In this document: piece after piece, positions 10,471 through 20,848 of the stretch | How positions within the stretch are numbered: position 1 is the first letter of the stretch | How the letters are laid out: each line of letters opens with the position of its first letter | Assembly (NCBI RefSeq): GCF_028680575.1 | Contig: NZ_JAPCKI010000001.1 | Location: 677,997 to 741,996 of the forward strand | DNA length: 64,000 bases | From: Acidovorax benzenivorans | Lineage (GTDB): Bacteria; Pseudomonadota; Gammaproteobacteria; Burkholderiales; Burkholderiaceae_C | Reading direction: 5' to 3' | The notes under the pieces: generated by a model | What the model was told of the DNA's origin: nothing | Databases searched by the model: none | Seen by the model: only the letters and a program-made list of their open reading frames with translations | Translations under genes and position numbers: made by a program

Positions 10471-11907
10471 ATGCCTACCCGCCGCGCCACCAAGATTGTT
10501 GCCACCCTGGGCCCCGCATCCAGCGACCCGGCACTGTTGGAGGCAATGATCCGAGCGGGAGTGAACGTGGTGCGGCTGAACTTCAGCCATGGCAAGGCGC
10601 AGGACCACATCGACCGCGCCGCCACCGTGCGTGCCGCAGCCCAGCGCGCGGGCCGCGAAGTGGCCATCATGGCCGACCTGCAGGGCCCCAAGATCCGCGT
10701 GGGCAAGTTCGCCGAGGGCAAGGTGCAGCTAGAGCCGGGCGCCAAGTTCGTGCTCGACGCCTCGCGCACGGAGCTGGGCGACATCGACGGCGTGGGCCTG
10801 GACTACAAGGAACTGCCGCGTGACGTGAAGGCGGGCGACCTGCTGCTGCTCAACGACGGGCTGATCGTGCTCACCGTGGATGCGGTGCGCGGCGAAGAGG
10901 TGCACACCACCGTCAAGGTGGGTGGCGAGCTGTCCAACAACAAGGGCATCAACAAGAAGGGTGGCGGCCTGACGGCACCGGCGCTCACGGCCAAGGACAT
11001 GGAAGACATCCGCACGGCGATGAGCTTTCAGGCTGACTACGTGGCGGTGAGCTTTCCCAAGAATGCGACCGACATGGAAATGGCGCGCCAGCTGTGCAAC
11101 GTGGCGGCCTCCGAGTACCGCCACAAGCCGGGCCTGATCGCCAAGATCGAACGCGCCGAGGCCATCCCGCATCTGGAAGCCATCCTGCGTGTCTCCGACG
11201 GCATCATGGTGGCGCGCGGCGACCTAGCGGTGGAAGTGGGCAACGCGGCCGTGCCCGCGCTGCAAAAGAAGATGATCCGCATGGCGCGCGAGTTGGACAA
11301 GGTCGTCATCACTGCCACGCAGATGATGGAAAGCATGATCACCAACCCCGTGCCCACACGCGCCGAGGTGAGTGACGTGGCCAATGCCGTGCTGGACGGC
11401 ACCGATGCCGTGATGCTGAGTGCCGAGACAGCCGCTGGCCGCTACCCGCTCGAAACCGTGGAAGAAATGGCCACCATCTGCGCTGCTGCCGAGGCGGCGG
11501 AAGACCATCAGCTGGACGCCGACTTCACCGGCCAGACCTTTGGCCGCATCGACCAGTCCATCGCCATGGGTGCGCTGTTCACCGCCCACCACCTGGGCGC
11601 CAAGGCCATCGTGGCCATGACCGACAGCGGCGCCACGGCCCTGTGGATGAGCCGCCACAGCATCCGCATCCCGATCTATGCCCTCACGCCCAAGGTAGCC
11701 ACTCAGCGCAAGATGGCCATGTACCGCAATGTGCGCCCTCTGCTCATGGACACCAGCGCCGACCGCGACACCGCGCTGGACCAGGCCGAGCGCCACCTCA
11801 AGAGCCGCAACATTGTGCAAAAGGGCGACGTGTACGCCATCACCTGCGGTGAGCCCATGGGTGCACCAGGCGGCACGAACATGCTGAAGATCTGCGTGGC
11901 CAACTGA
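10471..11907 (+). CDS. pyk: Pyruvate kinase
   Basis: A 478-residue enzyme converting phosphoenolpyruvate and ADP to pyruvate and ATP, the last step of glycolysis. Motifs: KIVATLGPASSD at the N-terminus, the FSHG substrate loop, the catalytic KIERAEAI block, MVARGDLAVEVG for metal binding, and ATQMMESMI. Domain order is A-B-A-C and length fits the type II/PykA group. ATG 10471 follows GAAAAGAGA; the open frame starts earlier but without family sequence. Converges on a PAP2 gene; an 18-base GC hairpin at 11912-11929 (CGGGGC/GCCCCG) follows the stop but lacks a T run. Confidence 0.98.
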   Translation: MPTRRATKIVATLGPASSDPALLEAMIRAGVNVVRLNFSHGKAQDHIDRAATVRAAAQRAGREVAIMADLQGPKIRVGKFAEGKVQLEPGAKFVLDASRTELGDIDGVGLDYKELPRDVKAGDLLLLNDGLIVLTVDAVRGEEVHTTVKVGGELSNNKGINKKGGGLTAPALTAKDMEDIRTAMSFQADYVAVSFPKNATDMEMARQLCNVAASEYRHKPGLIAKIERAEAIPHLEAILRVSDGIMVARGDLAVEVGNAAVPALQKKMIRMARELDKVVITATQMMESMITNPVPTRAEVSDVANAVLDGTDAVMLSAETAAGRYPLETVEEMATICAAAEAAEDHQLDADFTGQTFGRIDQSIAMGALFTAHHLGAKAIVAMTDSGATALWMSRHSIRIPIYALTPKVATQRKMAMYRNVRPLLMDTSADRDTALDQAERHLKSRNIVQKGDVYAITCGEPMGAPGGTNMLKICVAN

Positions 11908-11959
11908 CCTGCGGGGCAGCAGCGCCCCGGAGCTGGGCCAAGGTGGGGCCGGTCGGCGC

Positions 11960-12520
11960 TCAGTGCACGTTGCCTTGCGGCGATTTGTGCAGCAGGGTTT
12001 GCCAGCGCGGCGCCCGCGTGGCCAGTGCATGGACGGCCGCCGCCGCCAGACCACCGGTGACCAGGCCCGCCAGCACGTCGGACGGAAAGTGCACTCCCAG
12101 GCACACGCGGCTCCACACCATGGCCGCTGTCACTGCGGCGGCCAGCCAGGTCAGCCCCGTGACCGGCCGCAGGGCGAGGCTGGCCGCCAGCGCGGCGGCT
12201 CCCGCCACATGCATGCTGGGAAAGCCCGCCCGCGCGGCGTGCTCAATCCACTGCACACCAATGCCCAGTTGCGCCGGGCGCGGCGCCGGGACCGCCAGCC
12301 GCAACAGCTGCACCCCTACCCACGCCAGCGCCATGGACGCGAGCGCCAGCGCCAATGCGCGCCGCTGCGCCGCATTGCCCAGCACCAAGCTGCCGAGCAG
12401 CAGCCCGCCCATGGCGGTGGGCAGTTGCTGCGATACCCATCGTGCCACCGCCACCACGGCGGGCAAGGTGGCGGCGTCTGCATTGAGGGCCTGAAACAAG
12501 GCCAGATCGAGTTCAAGCAT
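11960..12520 (-). CDS. PAP2-superfamily membrane phosphatase
   Basis: A 186-residue integral membrane phosphatase of the PAP2 / undecaprenyl-diphosphatase type with about five hydrophobic segments. The three catalytic motifs are present: RLAVPAPRP (74-82), PSMH (101-104) and SRVCLGVHFPSD with His144 and Asp148. The active site would face the periplasm. Likely substrates are lipid phosphates such as undecaprenyl pyrophosphate or lipid A phosphate, which the sequence does not decide. Its start overlaps the end of the upstream PAP2 gene by 8 bases, so the two are co-transcribed, and both diverge from a two-component system. Confidence 0.88.
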   Translation of the reverse strand: MLELDLALFQALNADAATLPAVVAVARWVSQQLPTAMGGLLLGSLVLGNAAQRRALALALASMALAWVGVQLLRLAVPAPRPAQLGIGVQWIEHAARAGFPSMHVAGAAALAASLALRPVTGLTWLAAAVTAAMVWSRVCLGVHFPSDVLAGLVTGGLAAAAVHALATRAPRWQTLLHKSPQGNVH

Positions 12521-13265
12521 GGGAGCCGTTCGGTGGCGTGGTGGTGCTGGCGAAATGCGGGAAGCGTGGACGCAGCGCCGTGGCCGCCAGGTCGCACAGC
12601 CAGCCCGTGGTCCAGCACAGCCAGCCCGTCCACAGGGTGTGGCTCATGAAATGCGCGCCACGCACCTGCTGTGCAGCACCCAATACAAATCCGGCCAGCA
12701 ACGAGCCTGCCAGCCACCAGCGGGCTGCGGTGGGCGCCTTGTGGCGCAGGGCAAAGTAACCCCCCAGAAACGCAAACCCGGCTGACGCGTGGCCCGCCGG
12801 GAAGCAGCGGCCACTGCCGCCGTCGAGTACGCCCAGCGCCCAATGCGACACGTGGCGCGCCACGCCGCCAAACTGCGCAAGGTCCCAGGGGCAACTGGTG
12901 GCGCTGAGGTTTTTGGTGATGCTGACCACGGCCAGCGAGAGTAGGGCGCTCACGGCCATCTGCAGGCGCTCGCTGGCGTCCAGTTGCCGCAGAAAGCTGC
13001 GTGGCCACCACACGCCCAGGGCCAGCAGCAACACCAAAAGCCATCCCAGGCGGCGGGCCCCTTCGTGCAGCACCTGCACAAAAAACCACTGGTCCCGCAT
13101 CGGAAACCCGTTGGACGACCCAAACACTTGGGCAAATGCCAGGTCTTGTCCTGCGGCGTCCCAGGCCACTACACAGGCCAGTGCGCCCAGAGTCCAGAAA
13201 AGCAGCGTATGGCGGTGAGAGGGGGCGTGGGGTGGGGTGGACGGCGTGACGGGCGAAGGCTGCAT
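12513..13265 (-). CDS. PAP2-family phosphatase, second copy
   Basis: A 250-residue membrane protein with about six hydrophobic segments and a PAP2-like active site of the longer, LpxE-like group: Lys118 in ITKNLSATSCPWD, PAGH at 156-159, and RGAHFMSHTLW with Arg202, His205 and His209. The usual RP of motif 1 is replaced by CPW, as in many proteins of this subgroup. It may remove phosphate from lipid A or other lipids at the periplasmic face. First gene of a two-gene PAP2 operon facing the response regulator gene across a 91-bp gap that holds a CTTAA direct repeat. Confidence 0.82.
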   Translation of the reverse strand: MQPSPVTPSTPPHAPSHRHTLLFWTLGALACVVAWDAAGQDLAFAQVFGSSNGFPMRDQWFFVQVLHEGARRLGWLLVLLLALGVWWPRSFLRQLDASERLQMAVSALLSLAVVSITKNLSATSCPWDLAQFGGVARHVSHWALGVLDGGSGRCFPAGHASAGFAFLGGYFALRHKAPTAARWWLAGSLLAGFVLGAAQQVRGAHFMSHTLWTGWLCWTTGWLCDLAATALRPRFPHFASTTTPPNGSHA

Positions 13266-13288
13266 GTGCCGGAAGATAGGCGGGCGTA

Positions 13289-13305
13289 CTTAACGCCGTC
13301 TTAAA
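13289..13305. promoter_or_regulatory. PmrA/QseB-type direct repeat CTTAA-N6-CTTAA
   Basis: CTTAAC at 13289-13294 and CTTAAA at 13300-13305 form a direct repeat with an 11-base period. This is the layout of the E. coli and Salmonella PmrA (BasR) box, YTTAAK-N5-YTTAAK. It lies in the short gap between the PAP2 operon and the response regulator gene, so it could control both directions, including autoregulation. That the neighbouring regulator binds it is inference. Confidence 0.65.
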
Positions 13306-13356
13306 GCCGGTGCTGCCCTTGTCTCGCCCGGCCCGATGGGCTGCGACAATGCCTGC

Positions 13357-14061
13357 ATGCGAATACTCGTGGTCGAAGACGATGCGGGCATAGCCAGTGG
13401 CCTGCGCAGCAATCTGCAGCAACGCGGCTATGCGGTGGATGTCAGTGACGGCGTCGCCAGCGCCTGGAGGGCCCTGCGCGCAGAGCGGTTCGACGCCGTG
13501 CTGCTGGACCTGGGGCTGGTGGACGGTGACGGCAGTGAACTGCTGCGACGCCTGCGTCTGAGCCCGCCCGCCACCGGGGCCGCGTCGGCCGCCTTGCCAG
13601 ACCCCTCTACCCCAGTGCTGATCGTCACCGCACGTGACCAGGTGCACCAGCGCATCGCGGGGCTGGACCAGGGCGCCGACGACTACCTGACCAAGCCGTT
13701 TGATGTGGACGAGCTGGACGCTCGCCTGCGGGCGCTGCTGCGGCGTGCGGCGGGCCGGGCGTCGCCCACCATCCGCCTGGGTGATATCGAGCTGGACCCC
13801 GCAACCCGCACGGTGCGCCAGCAGGGCAAACTCGTGGAGATGTCTCCGCGCGAGTTTTCGGTGCTGCTGGTGCTGCTGGAGGCGCGGGGCCGAGTGCTGT
13901 CGCGCCAGCAGATCGAGGAACGCCTGTACAGCTGGGATGCCGCTGTGGAGAGCAATGCGGTCGAGGTCCACATCCACCACCTGCGCCGCAAGCTGGGCAG
14001 CGCCTGTATCCAGACCATGCGCGGGGTGGGTTATTTCATGCCGCAGGAGACGCCCGCGTGA
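13357..14061 (+). CDS. OmpR/PhoB-family response regulator (PmrA/QseB-like)
   Basis: A 234-residue DNA-binding response regulator. The receiver has acidic residues 8-9 (VEDD), phospho-acceptor Asp51 (LLDLGLVDGDG) and Lys113 (LTKPFD). A winged-helix domain follows, ending VEVHIHHLRRKLG ... IQTMRGVGYFM. An unusual 15-residue Pro/Ala-rich insertion (about 70-84, PPATGAASAALPDPS) lengthens the loop before the fourth receiver strand. ATG 13357 is used, as MRILVVEDD is the canonical start. The gene overlaps the sensor kinase by four bases. The C-terminal type and the CTTAA repeat upstream favour the PmrA/QseB subgroup. Confidence 0.92.
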   Translation: MRILVVEDDAGIASGLRSNLQQRGYAVDVSDGVASAWRALRAERFDAVLLDLGLVDGDGSELLRRLRLSPPATGAASAALPDPSTPVLIVTARDQVHQRIAGLDQGADDYLTKPFDVDELDARLRALLRRAAGRASPTIRLGDIELDPATRTVRQQGKLVEMSPREFSVLLVLLEARGRVLSRQQIEERLYSWDAAVESNAVEVHIHHLRRKLGSACIQTMRGVGYFMPQETPA

Positions 14062-15443
14062 ACGCACCCACCGCTCCTCGCCCGGCGCCAGCGCGCCGCC
14101 CCTCGCTCACCCGGCAGCTGCTGCTGTGGTCTCTGGGCGCGCTGGCCATCGTCTGGGGCAGCTTCGTCTTCATTGGCTACCAGACCGGCGTACATGAGGC
14201 CGATGAGTTGACCGACGGGCACCTGGCCAGCGTGGCCGCGTTGCTGCTTAACCTGCGGGCCACCGAGGCGATGGAGGGCCCGCGGCGCACCGAGCGTACC
14301 CCCACGCCCTGGCTCAAGTCGCACGACTACCAGCAGACCATCAGCGTGGTGCAGTGGGACGCGCAGGAGCGGTTGCTGACTCTCACCGGCTCGGTGCCCG
14401 AGCCTCCTTTCAGTGATGCCGAAGGGTTTGCCGACCTGACGCTGGGACCGGACAAGGTGGTCTGGCGTAGTTTTTCGCAGTGGGATGCCGGGCGCACCCG
14501 CAAGATCATGGTGATGCTGCAGCTGCGCGAGCGGGATGAGCTGGCGGACGACATTGCCGGACAGCTCATCGAGCCTGGTCTGTGGCTGCTGCCCGTGGTG
14601 TCGCTGGCCTTGGGGCTGGCGCTGTGGCGTGGCCTGAGGCCGTTGTATGCGCTGTCGGCCGACGTGGCGGCGCTGGACCCGGCCAATGCCCAGCGCCTGG
14701 CCTCGCGCCACGCCTGGAGTGAGTTCGAGTCGGTGGTGGCGTCGATCAACACCCTGCTGGACCGCCAGCAGGTCGCCATGGTGCGAGAGCGCCGCCTGGC
14801 CAATGAGGTGGCTCACGAGCTGCGCACGCCGCTGTCATCCATCGCATTGCAGGCCAGTGCCCTGGCGGGCGAGCTGACGGAAGAAGCCCGGGCTCAGGCG
14901 CTGGCGCGGATCGGCCAGGATGCACTGCGCGCAGGCCATGTGCTCAACCAGTTGCTGGCCCTGGCCCGTGCGAGCCGGGCCGAACTGCACGAGGCCAAGG
15001 CGCCCGTGGACCTGAGCGCACTGGCGCGGGCCGTGTGCGCTGACTATGCCCAGGCGGCATGGAAGCGTGGCGACGAGCTGGCCCTGTCCGCCCCGCCCGC
15101 ACTCACCGTGCCCGGCCATGCGGTGCTGCTGGACATAGCGGTGCGCAATCTGGTGGAAAACGCGCTCAAGCACACGCCCGAGGGCACCCAGATCGCCGTC
15201 CAGCTGGGCACTGCCGACTCCGGCGGCGCGTGGCTGCAGGTGTGTGACGACGGCGCACGCCCGCAGGCAGGCAGCGCGCCGGGACGGGCGGCGCCGGTCG
15301 ACAGCCTGCACCTGGGGCACGAAATCTTGCGCCGCGTGGCGGACATCCATGGGGGGCTCTTTGGCTCGGCACCTGCGCCCGTGCCCTTTACCACCTGTTA
15401 CCGGTTGGATTTGCCATCGCCCTCGGTGGCGTACCCCGGTTAA
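14058..15443 (+). CDS. Sensor histidine kinase (PmrB/QseC-like) with atypical ATP lid
   Basis: A 461-residue membrane sensor starting at GTG 14058. TM1 is about residues 20-42, a periplasmic region of about 130 residues follows, and TM2 is about 173-190. The dimerisation domain carries the phospho-acceptor His253 in NEVAHELRTPLSS. The N box RNLVENALKHTPEG is intact. Beyond it the ATP-binding region is unusual: G1 reads CDDGARPQAGSAPG and the G2 box GxGLGL is replaced by LHLGHEI, so ATP binding may be weak or the kinase may act mainly as a phosphatase. Translationally coupled to the response regulator. Confidence 0.9.
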   Translation: MNAPTAPRPAPARRPSLTRQLLLWSLGALAIVWGSFVFIGYQTGVHEADELTDGHLASVAALLLNLRATEAMEGPRRTERTPTPWLKSHDYQQTISVVQWDAQERLLTLTGSVPEPPFSDAEGFADLTLGPDKVVWRSFSQWDAGRTRKIMVMLQLRERDELADDIAGQLIEPGLWLLPVVSLALGLALWRGLRPLYALSADVAALDPANAQRLASRHAWSEFESVVASINTLLDRQQVAMVRERRLANEVAHELRTPLSSIALQASALAGELTEEARAQALARIGQDALRAGHVLNQLLALARASRAELHEAKAPVDLSALARAVCADYAQAAWKRGDELALSAPPALTVPGHAVLLDIAVRNLVENALKHTPEGTQIAVQLGTADSGGAWLQVCDDGARPQAGSAPGRAAPVDSLHLGHEILRRVADIHGGLFGSAPAPVPFTTCYRLDLPSPSVAYPG

Positions 15444-15533
15444 AATTGGGAGTTACCAAGCGGTTACCGCCGCATTGCCAGGTGCTACAGCGCCTCGCCC
15501 CTGCTTCTTCAACCCACCACGGACCCCACGACC

Positions 15534-16598
15534 ATGCCCCTCGTTTCGATGCGCGAACTGCTCGACCATGCCGCCGCCCACAGCTACGGTATTCCCGCTT
15601 TCAACGTCAACAACCTGGAGCAGGTGCAGGCCGTGATGGCCGCTGCGGACGAAGTGGGCGCTCCCGTCATCCTGCAGGCCAGCGCTGGCGCACGCAAGTA
15701 CGCGGGTGAGCCTTTCATCAAGCACCTGATCCAGGCGGCGGTCGAGGCCTTCCCCCACATCCCGCTGGTCATGCACCAGGACCACGGCACTTCGCCCAAG
15801 ATTTGCCAGGGTGCCATCGACCTGGGCTTTGGCTCGGTGATGATGGACGGCTCGCTGATGGAAGACGGCAAGACGCCTTCGTCGTTCGACTACAACGTTG
15901 AAGTGACGCGCAAGGTGGTGGACATGGCGCACAAGGTGGGCGTCACGGTCGAAGGCGAACTGGGCTGCCTGGGCAACCTGGAAACCGGGGACGCTGGTGA
16001 GGAAGACGGCATTGGCGCGGTCGGCAAGCTCGACCATAGCCAGATGCTGACCGACCCCGAAGAAGCCGCCGTGTTCGTGAAGGCCACGCAGCTGGACGCG
16101 CTGGCCATTGCCATCGGCACCAGCCATGGCGCCTACAAGTTCAGCCGCAAGCCCACGGGCGACATCCTGGCCATCAGCCGCGTCAAGGAAATCCACCAGC
16201 GCATTCCCAACACCCACCTGGTGATGCACGGTTCCTCGTCGGTGCCCGCCGAGTTGCTGGCCATCATCAACCAGTACGGCGGCAAGATGAAGGAAACCTA
16301 CGGCGTGCCGGTCGAGGAAATCCAGGAAGCCATCAAGCACGGTGTGCGCAAGATCAACATCGACACCGACATCCGCTTGGCCATGACGGGCGCGGTGCGC
16401 AAGTTCCTGTTTGAGAACCCCGACAAGTTCGACGCCCGCGAATGGCTCAAGCCTGCCCGCGAAGCTGCCAAGCAGGTGTGCAAGCAGCGTTACCTAGAGT
16501 TCGGTTGCGAAGGCCAGGGCAGCAAGATCAAGGGCCTGAGCCTCCAGGTTGTGGCAGCCCAGTACGCTGCGGGTACGCTGGCCCAAGTGGTGAACTGA
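15534..16598 (+). CDS. fba: Class II fructose-bisphosphate aldolase
   Basis: A 354-residue zinc-dependent aldolase joining dihydroxyacetone phosphate and glyceraldehyde-3-phosphate to fructose-1,6-bisphosphate, reversibly, in glycolysis, gluconeogenesis and the Calvin cycle. Active-site features: Asp83 and His84 in MHQDHG, the Zn/phosphate loops GTSHGAYKF and MHGSSSVP, and NIDTDIRLA. The sequence is of the Calvin-cycle class II subtype (TIGR01521-like) common in Burkholderiales. ATG 15534 lies 90 bp after the sensor kinase stop, with an AT-rich TTAAAAT at 15440-15446 that may be its -10. A strong terminator follows. Confidence 0.97.
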   Translation: MPLVSMRELLDHAAAHSYGIPAFNVNNLEQVQAVMAAADEVGAPVILQASAGARKYAGEPFIKHLIQAAVEAFPHIPLVMHQDHGTSPKICQGAIDLGFGSVMMDGSLMEDGKTPSSFDYNVEVTRKVVDMAHKVGVTVEGELGCLGNLETGDAGEEDGIGAVGKLDHSQMLTDPEEAAVFVKATQLDALAIAIGTSHGAYKFSRKPTGDILAISRVKEIHQRIPNTHLVMHGSSSVPAELLAIINQYGGKMKETYGVPVEEIQEAIKHGVRKINIDTDIRLAMTGAVRKFLFENPDKFDAREWLKPAREAAKQVCKQRYLEFGCEGQGSKIKGLSLQVVAAQYAAGTLAQVVN

Positions 16599-16631
16599 TC
16601 GTTGGCATGAGGCCCTGCGGGGCCGCTGCCC

Positions 16632-16666
16632 AGCCTGGCTGCGTTGTGCTGCCAGGCTTTTTTTTT
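16632..16666 (+). terminator. Rho-independent terminator after fba
   Basis: AGCCTGGC (16632-16639) pairs with GCCAGGCT (16651-16658) around an 11-base loop, followed by nine T. It lies 34 bases after the fba stop and is the clearest terminator in this part of the window. Confidence 0.93.
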
Positions 16667-16916
16667 GCCTGTCTGCATGCAGAGACTGGGGAGTTCCCTC
16701 TACATCAGACAAAGGCGACAGCGATAAGAAATTCTTCATGTAAGCTCGCGGTCAGCTTGCCCACCGGCAGCGCCGCAAGAAGTGTCTGATACCAGGGCGC
16801 TTTCAACACATTTTTTACCAGCGACACCGAGCTGGTTTTTGCATGGCAGAAGCCGTCGACAGACGGACCGGGATGCCGTGGGATGATTGAAGGCGAATTC
16901 GTATGAACCTTTCTCT
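16667..16916. other. Gene-free stretch between fba terminator and lipoprotein gene
   Basis: No gene seen. It holds a perfect 12-base palindrome TCTGCATGCAGA at 16672-16683 and two AT-rich patches (around 16730 and 16810) that could carry a promoter for the lipoprotein gene; no paired -35/-10 is convincing. Confidence 0.4.
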
Positions 16917-17642
16917 ATGACTCTGACTATTTCGAAGTTCCGGCGGCTGTTGCCATTGTTGGCTGTGGCGGTGTTCACGGTGGCGTGCGCGCCATTGACC
17001 GTTCCTCCCAAGTCCGAATATCCCGTGGGTCGCGCCCGTCTGGTGTTGCCGCCAGGGGCATGGCAAGACCTGGGTACCTCCGATGAAGCCACATCCAGCC
17101 CCGCAGGCCGTACCCCGCTCCAGACGCGTGCGGTGGCGCTGCGGGGTGCGCAAGGTGAGTGGCTGGCTGCGGTGCGCGTGCAGACCAACCGCACCGGCGA
17201 TCTGCGCGGGTCTCCGCAAGGGGTGGGGTACTGCCCGCCGCAACAGGACGTCGTGGTCAAAGATCCCGCGGATGGCAGTCCCGTGCGCGCCGACTGCCTG
17301 CGCTTCAAGCTTTGGGCGAGCAGCCCCAAGTGGCTTGAAAAGAACCGACCCGATCTGGGCCAATGGATGGCCAGCCGCCAGATCGCGCTGAGCACCCCCT
17401 ATGCGCATGTGAGCTACCGCTACGTCACCGAAGCGGGTGTCTGGGTGGCGGTGGATGCCCTGGTGGACCAGCGGCTGATCAGCGTCCGGCCGCGCAACAA
17501 CGAAGAGTTCCTGGTCGCAGGCCTGCCCTTCCAGCAGTGGGCCTATGACCTGGCCCAGGCTGCGCGCCTGAGCGCCGGCATGATGGACGGCCACCTGGCC
17601 ATTCCGCCTTTCCCGTTCCCCACGCCCACATCCAGGCCCTAG
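16917..17642 (+). CDS. Predicted lipoprotein of unknown function
   Basis: A 241-residue protein with a clear lipoprotein signal peptide: basic SKFRR, a hydrophobic core, then FTVAC with Cys24 as the lipidation site, followed by Ala-Pro rather than Asp, which suits outer-membrane sorting. The mature part has four further Cys-free blocks and two Cys (GYCPP and ADCLRF) that could form a disulfide, and ends in a Pro-rich tail. No domain recognised. An in-frame TTG at 16887 would add ten residues before the signal, so ATG 16917 is preferred although its ribosome site is weak. The next gene (pntA) starts 63 bp later. Confidence 0.75.
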   Translation: MTLTISKFRRLLPLLAVAVFTVACAPLTVPPKSEYPVGRARLVLPPGAWQDLGTSDEATSSPAGRTPLQTRAVALRGAQGEWLAAVRVQTNRTGDLRGSPQGVGYCPPQQDVVVKDPADGSPVRADCLRFKLWASSPKWLEKNRPDLGQWMASRQIALSTPYAHVSYRYVTEAGVWVAVDALVDQRLISVRPRNNEEFLVAGLPFQQWAYDLAQAARLSAGMMDGHLAIPPFPFPTPTSRP

Positions 17643-17705
17643 CTCGCCAGTTCTCCCCTGCCTGGCGGCCTTGCATAACGATTACGAAACTCGAGGAGAC
17701 CTCTG

Positions 17706-19307
17706 ATGCAGACAACCCCCGTCCCGCAGCCGCAGCGTATCGGCGTGCCCAGGGAGACCTTCCCCGGTGAAAAGCGCGTGGCCACAGTGCCCGATGTGGT
17801 GGAGAAGCTGATCAAGCTAGGCTTCGCGGTCACGGTGGAGTCGGGGGCTGGGGATGGCGCCAATTTCAGTGATGACGCCTACCGCGCCGCCGGGGCCCAG
17901 ATCGTGGGCGACGCTGCCGCGCTGTGGGCCGCATCCGATATCGTCTTCAAGGTGCGCCCGCCCAGCAGCGACGAAGTGGCGCTGATGCGCGAGGGTTCGA
18001 CGCTCATCGATTTCATCTGGCCCGCCCAGAACCCGGAACTGATGCAGCAGTTGGCCGCGAAGAAGGCCACGGTGCTCGCCATCGACTGCCTGCCACGTAC
18101 GCTCTCCCGCGCTCAGAAGATGGACGCGCTCACCTCCACCGCAGGCGTCAGCGGCTACCGCGCCGTCATCGAGGCGGCCAACGCCTTTGGCCGCTTCTTC
18201 AACGGCCAGATCACGGCCGCAGGCAAGGTGCCGCCCGCCAAGGTTTTCATTGCAGGCGCGGGCGTGGCGGGTCTTGCGGCCATTGGCACGGCGGCCAACC
18301 TGGGCGCCATCGTGCGCGCCAACGACACACGTGCCGAGGTGGCCGACCAGGTCAAGTCGCTGGGCGGTGAGTTCGTCAAGGTGGACTACGAGGAAGAAGG
18401 CTCGGGCGGCGGCGGTTACGCCAAGGTCATGAGTGAGGGCTTCCAGGCCGCGCAGCGCAAGATGTACGCCGACCAGGCCAAGGACGCCGACATCATCATC
18501 ACCACCGCACTGATCCCCGGCAAGCCCGCGCCCAAGCTCATCACGGCCGAGATGGTGCAGAGCATGAAGCCCGGCAGCGTGATCGTGGACATGGCCGCCG
18601 AGCAAGGCGGTAACTGCGAGCTGACCGTGCCCGGCCAGGCCGTGGTGCGCCACGGCGTGACCATCGTCGGCTACACAGACCTGGCCTCGCGCCTGGCCAA
18701 GCAGTCGTCCACGCTGTACTCCACCAACCTGCTGCGATTGACCGAAGAGCTGTGCAAGGCCAAGGACGGCGTGGCCGTGGTCAACATGGAGGACGATGCG
18801 ATCCGGGGCCTCACCGTGGTCAAGGACGGCGCCATCACCTGGCCCGCACCGCCACTCAAGCAGGCCCCACCGCCCGCGCCCAAGGCAGCGGCGGCTCCCG
18901 TGGCCGCCAAGAAATCCAGCCATGGCCCCGGTGCCCCCATGTCCGCCAAGACGCTGACCATTGTTTTTGCCGTGCTGGCCGTGCTGTTCTGGGCCATCGG
19001 CGCCTATGCGCCTGTGGCATTCCTGGGGCACTTCACGGTGTTCGTGCTGGCCTGCTTCATTGGCTACATGGTGGTGTGGAACGTCACGCCCGCGCTGCAC
19101 ACGCCGCTGATGAGCGTGACCAACGCCATCTCCAGCATCATCGCCATCGGCGCACTGGTGCAGATTGCGCCGCCCGATGCGGGCATCAACGGGCGCCCGG
19201 ACGGGCTCATCCTGTGGCTGGCGTTTGCCGCGCTGGTGCTCACGGCTGTCAACATGTTCGGCGGCTTTGCAGTCACGCGCCGCATGCTCGCCATGTTCCG
19301 CAAGTAA
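17706..19307 (+). CDS. pntA: NAD(P) transhydrogenase subunit alpha
   Basis: A 533-residue subunit of the proton-translocating transhydrogenase, which uses the proton gradient to reduce NADP with NADH. The N-terminal NAD-binding domain I ([19 protein letters not shown], residues 11-29) contains the Rossmann loop [17 protein letters not shown] and the mobile loop. An Ala/Pro linker ([17 protein letters not shown]) leads to a C-terminal membrane part of three to four helices (about 415-533). Domain I and the helices are fused in one chain, as in E. coli PntA, rather than split into PntAA/PntAB. GAGGAG lies 7 bases before the ATG. Forms an operon with pntB. Confidence 0.97.
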   Translation: MQTTPVPQPQRIGVPRETFPGEKRVATVPDVVEKLIKLGFAVTVESGAGDGANFSDDAYRAAGAQIVGDAAALWAASDIVFKVRPPSSDEVALMREGSTLIDFIWPAQNPELMQQLAAKKATVLAIDCLPRTLSRAQKMDALTSTAGVSGYRAVIEAANAFGRFFNGQITAAGKVPPAKVFIAGAGVAGLAAIGTAANLGAIVRANDTRAEVADQVKSLGGEFVKVDYEEEGSGGGGYAKVMSEGFQAAQRKMYADQAKDADIIITTALIPGKPAPKLITAEMVQSMKPGSVIVDMAAEQGGNCELTVPGQAVVRHGVTIVGYTDLASRLAKQSSTLYSTNLLRLTEELCKAKDGVAVVNMEDDAIRGLTVVKDGAITWPAPPLKQAPPPAPKAAAAPVAAKKSSHGPGAPMSAKTLTIVFAVLAVLFWAIGAYAPVAFLGHFTVFVLACFIGYMVVWNVTPALHTPLMSVTNAISSIIAIGALVQIAPPDAGINGRPDGLILWLAFAALVLTAVNMFGGFAVTRRMLAMFRK

Positions 19308-19341
19308 CTCCACAACAACAAGAACACGAGGAGCACAGAAC

Positions 19342-20754
<1,413 letters not shown>

Positions 20755-20776
20755 CGGGCATAATTCCCTTATAAGA

Positions 20777-20811
20777 AAAGCACGATCGTGCTGAAAAGCG
20801 TCGGCGTGCTT
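20777..20811. promoter_or_regulatory. Palindrome upstream of fadD
   Basis: AGCACGATCGTGCT at 20779-20792 is a perfect 14-base palindrome, and a third half-site CGTGCTTT (20804-20811) can pair with AAAGCACG (20777-20784) in an alternative larger stem. Located 22 bp after pntB and about 55 bp before the fadD start. It may be an operator for fadD or part of a weak pntB terminator; sequence alone does not decide. Confidence 0.4.
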
Positions 20812-20848
20812 TCTGGCCCCCCATAAAACCTATCAGGAGACAACCCCA

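Noticed and set aside
11912..11929. GC hairpin after pyk as a terminator
   Set aside because: CGGGGC/GCCCCG stem has no T run on either strand.
16887..16916. TTG start for the lipoprotein at 16887
   Set aside because: It would place ten polar residues before the signal peptide; ATG 16917 gives a proper lipoprotein signal.
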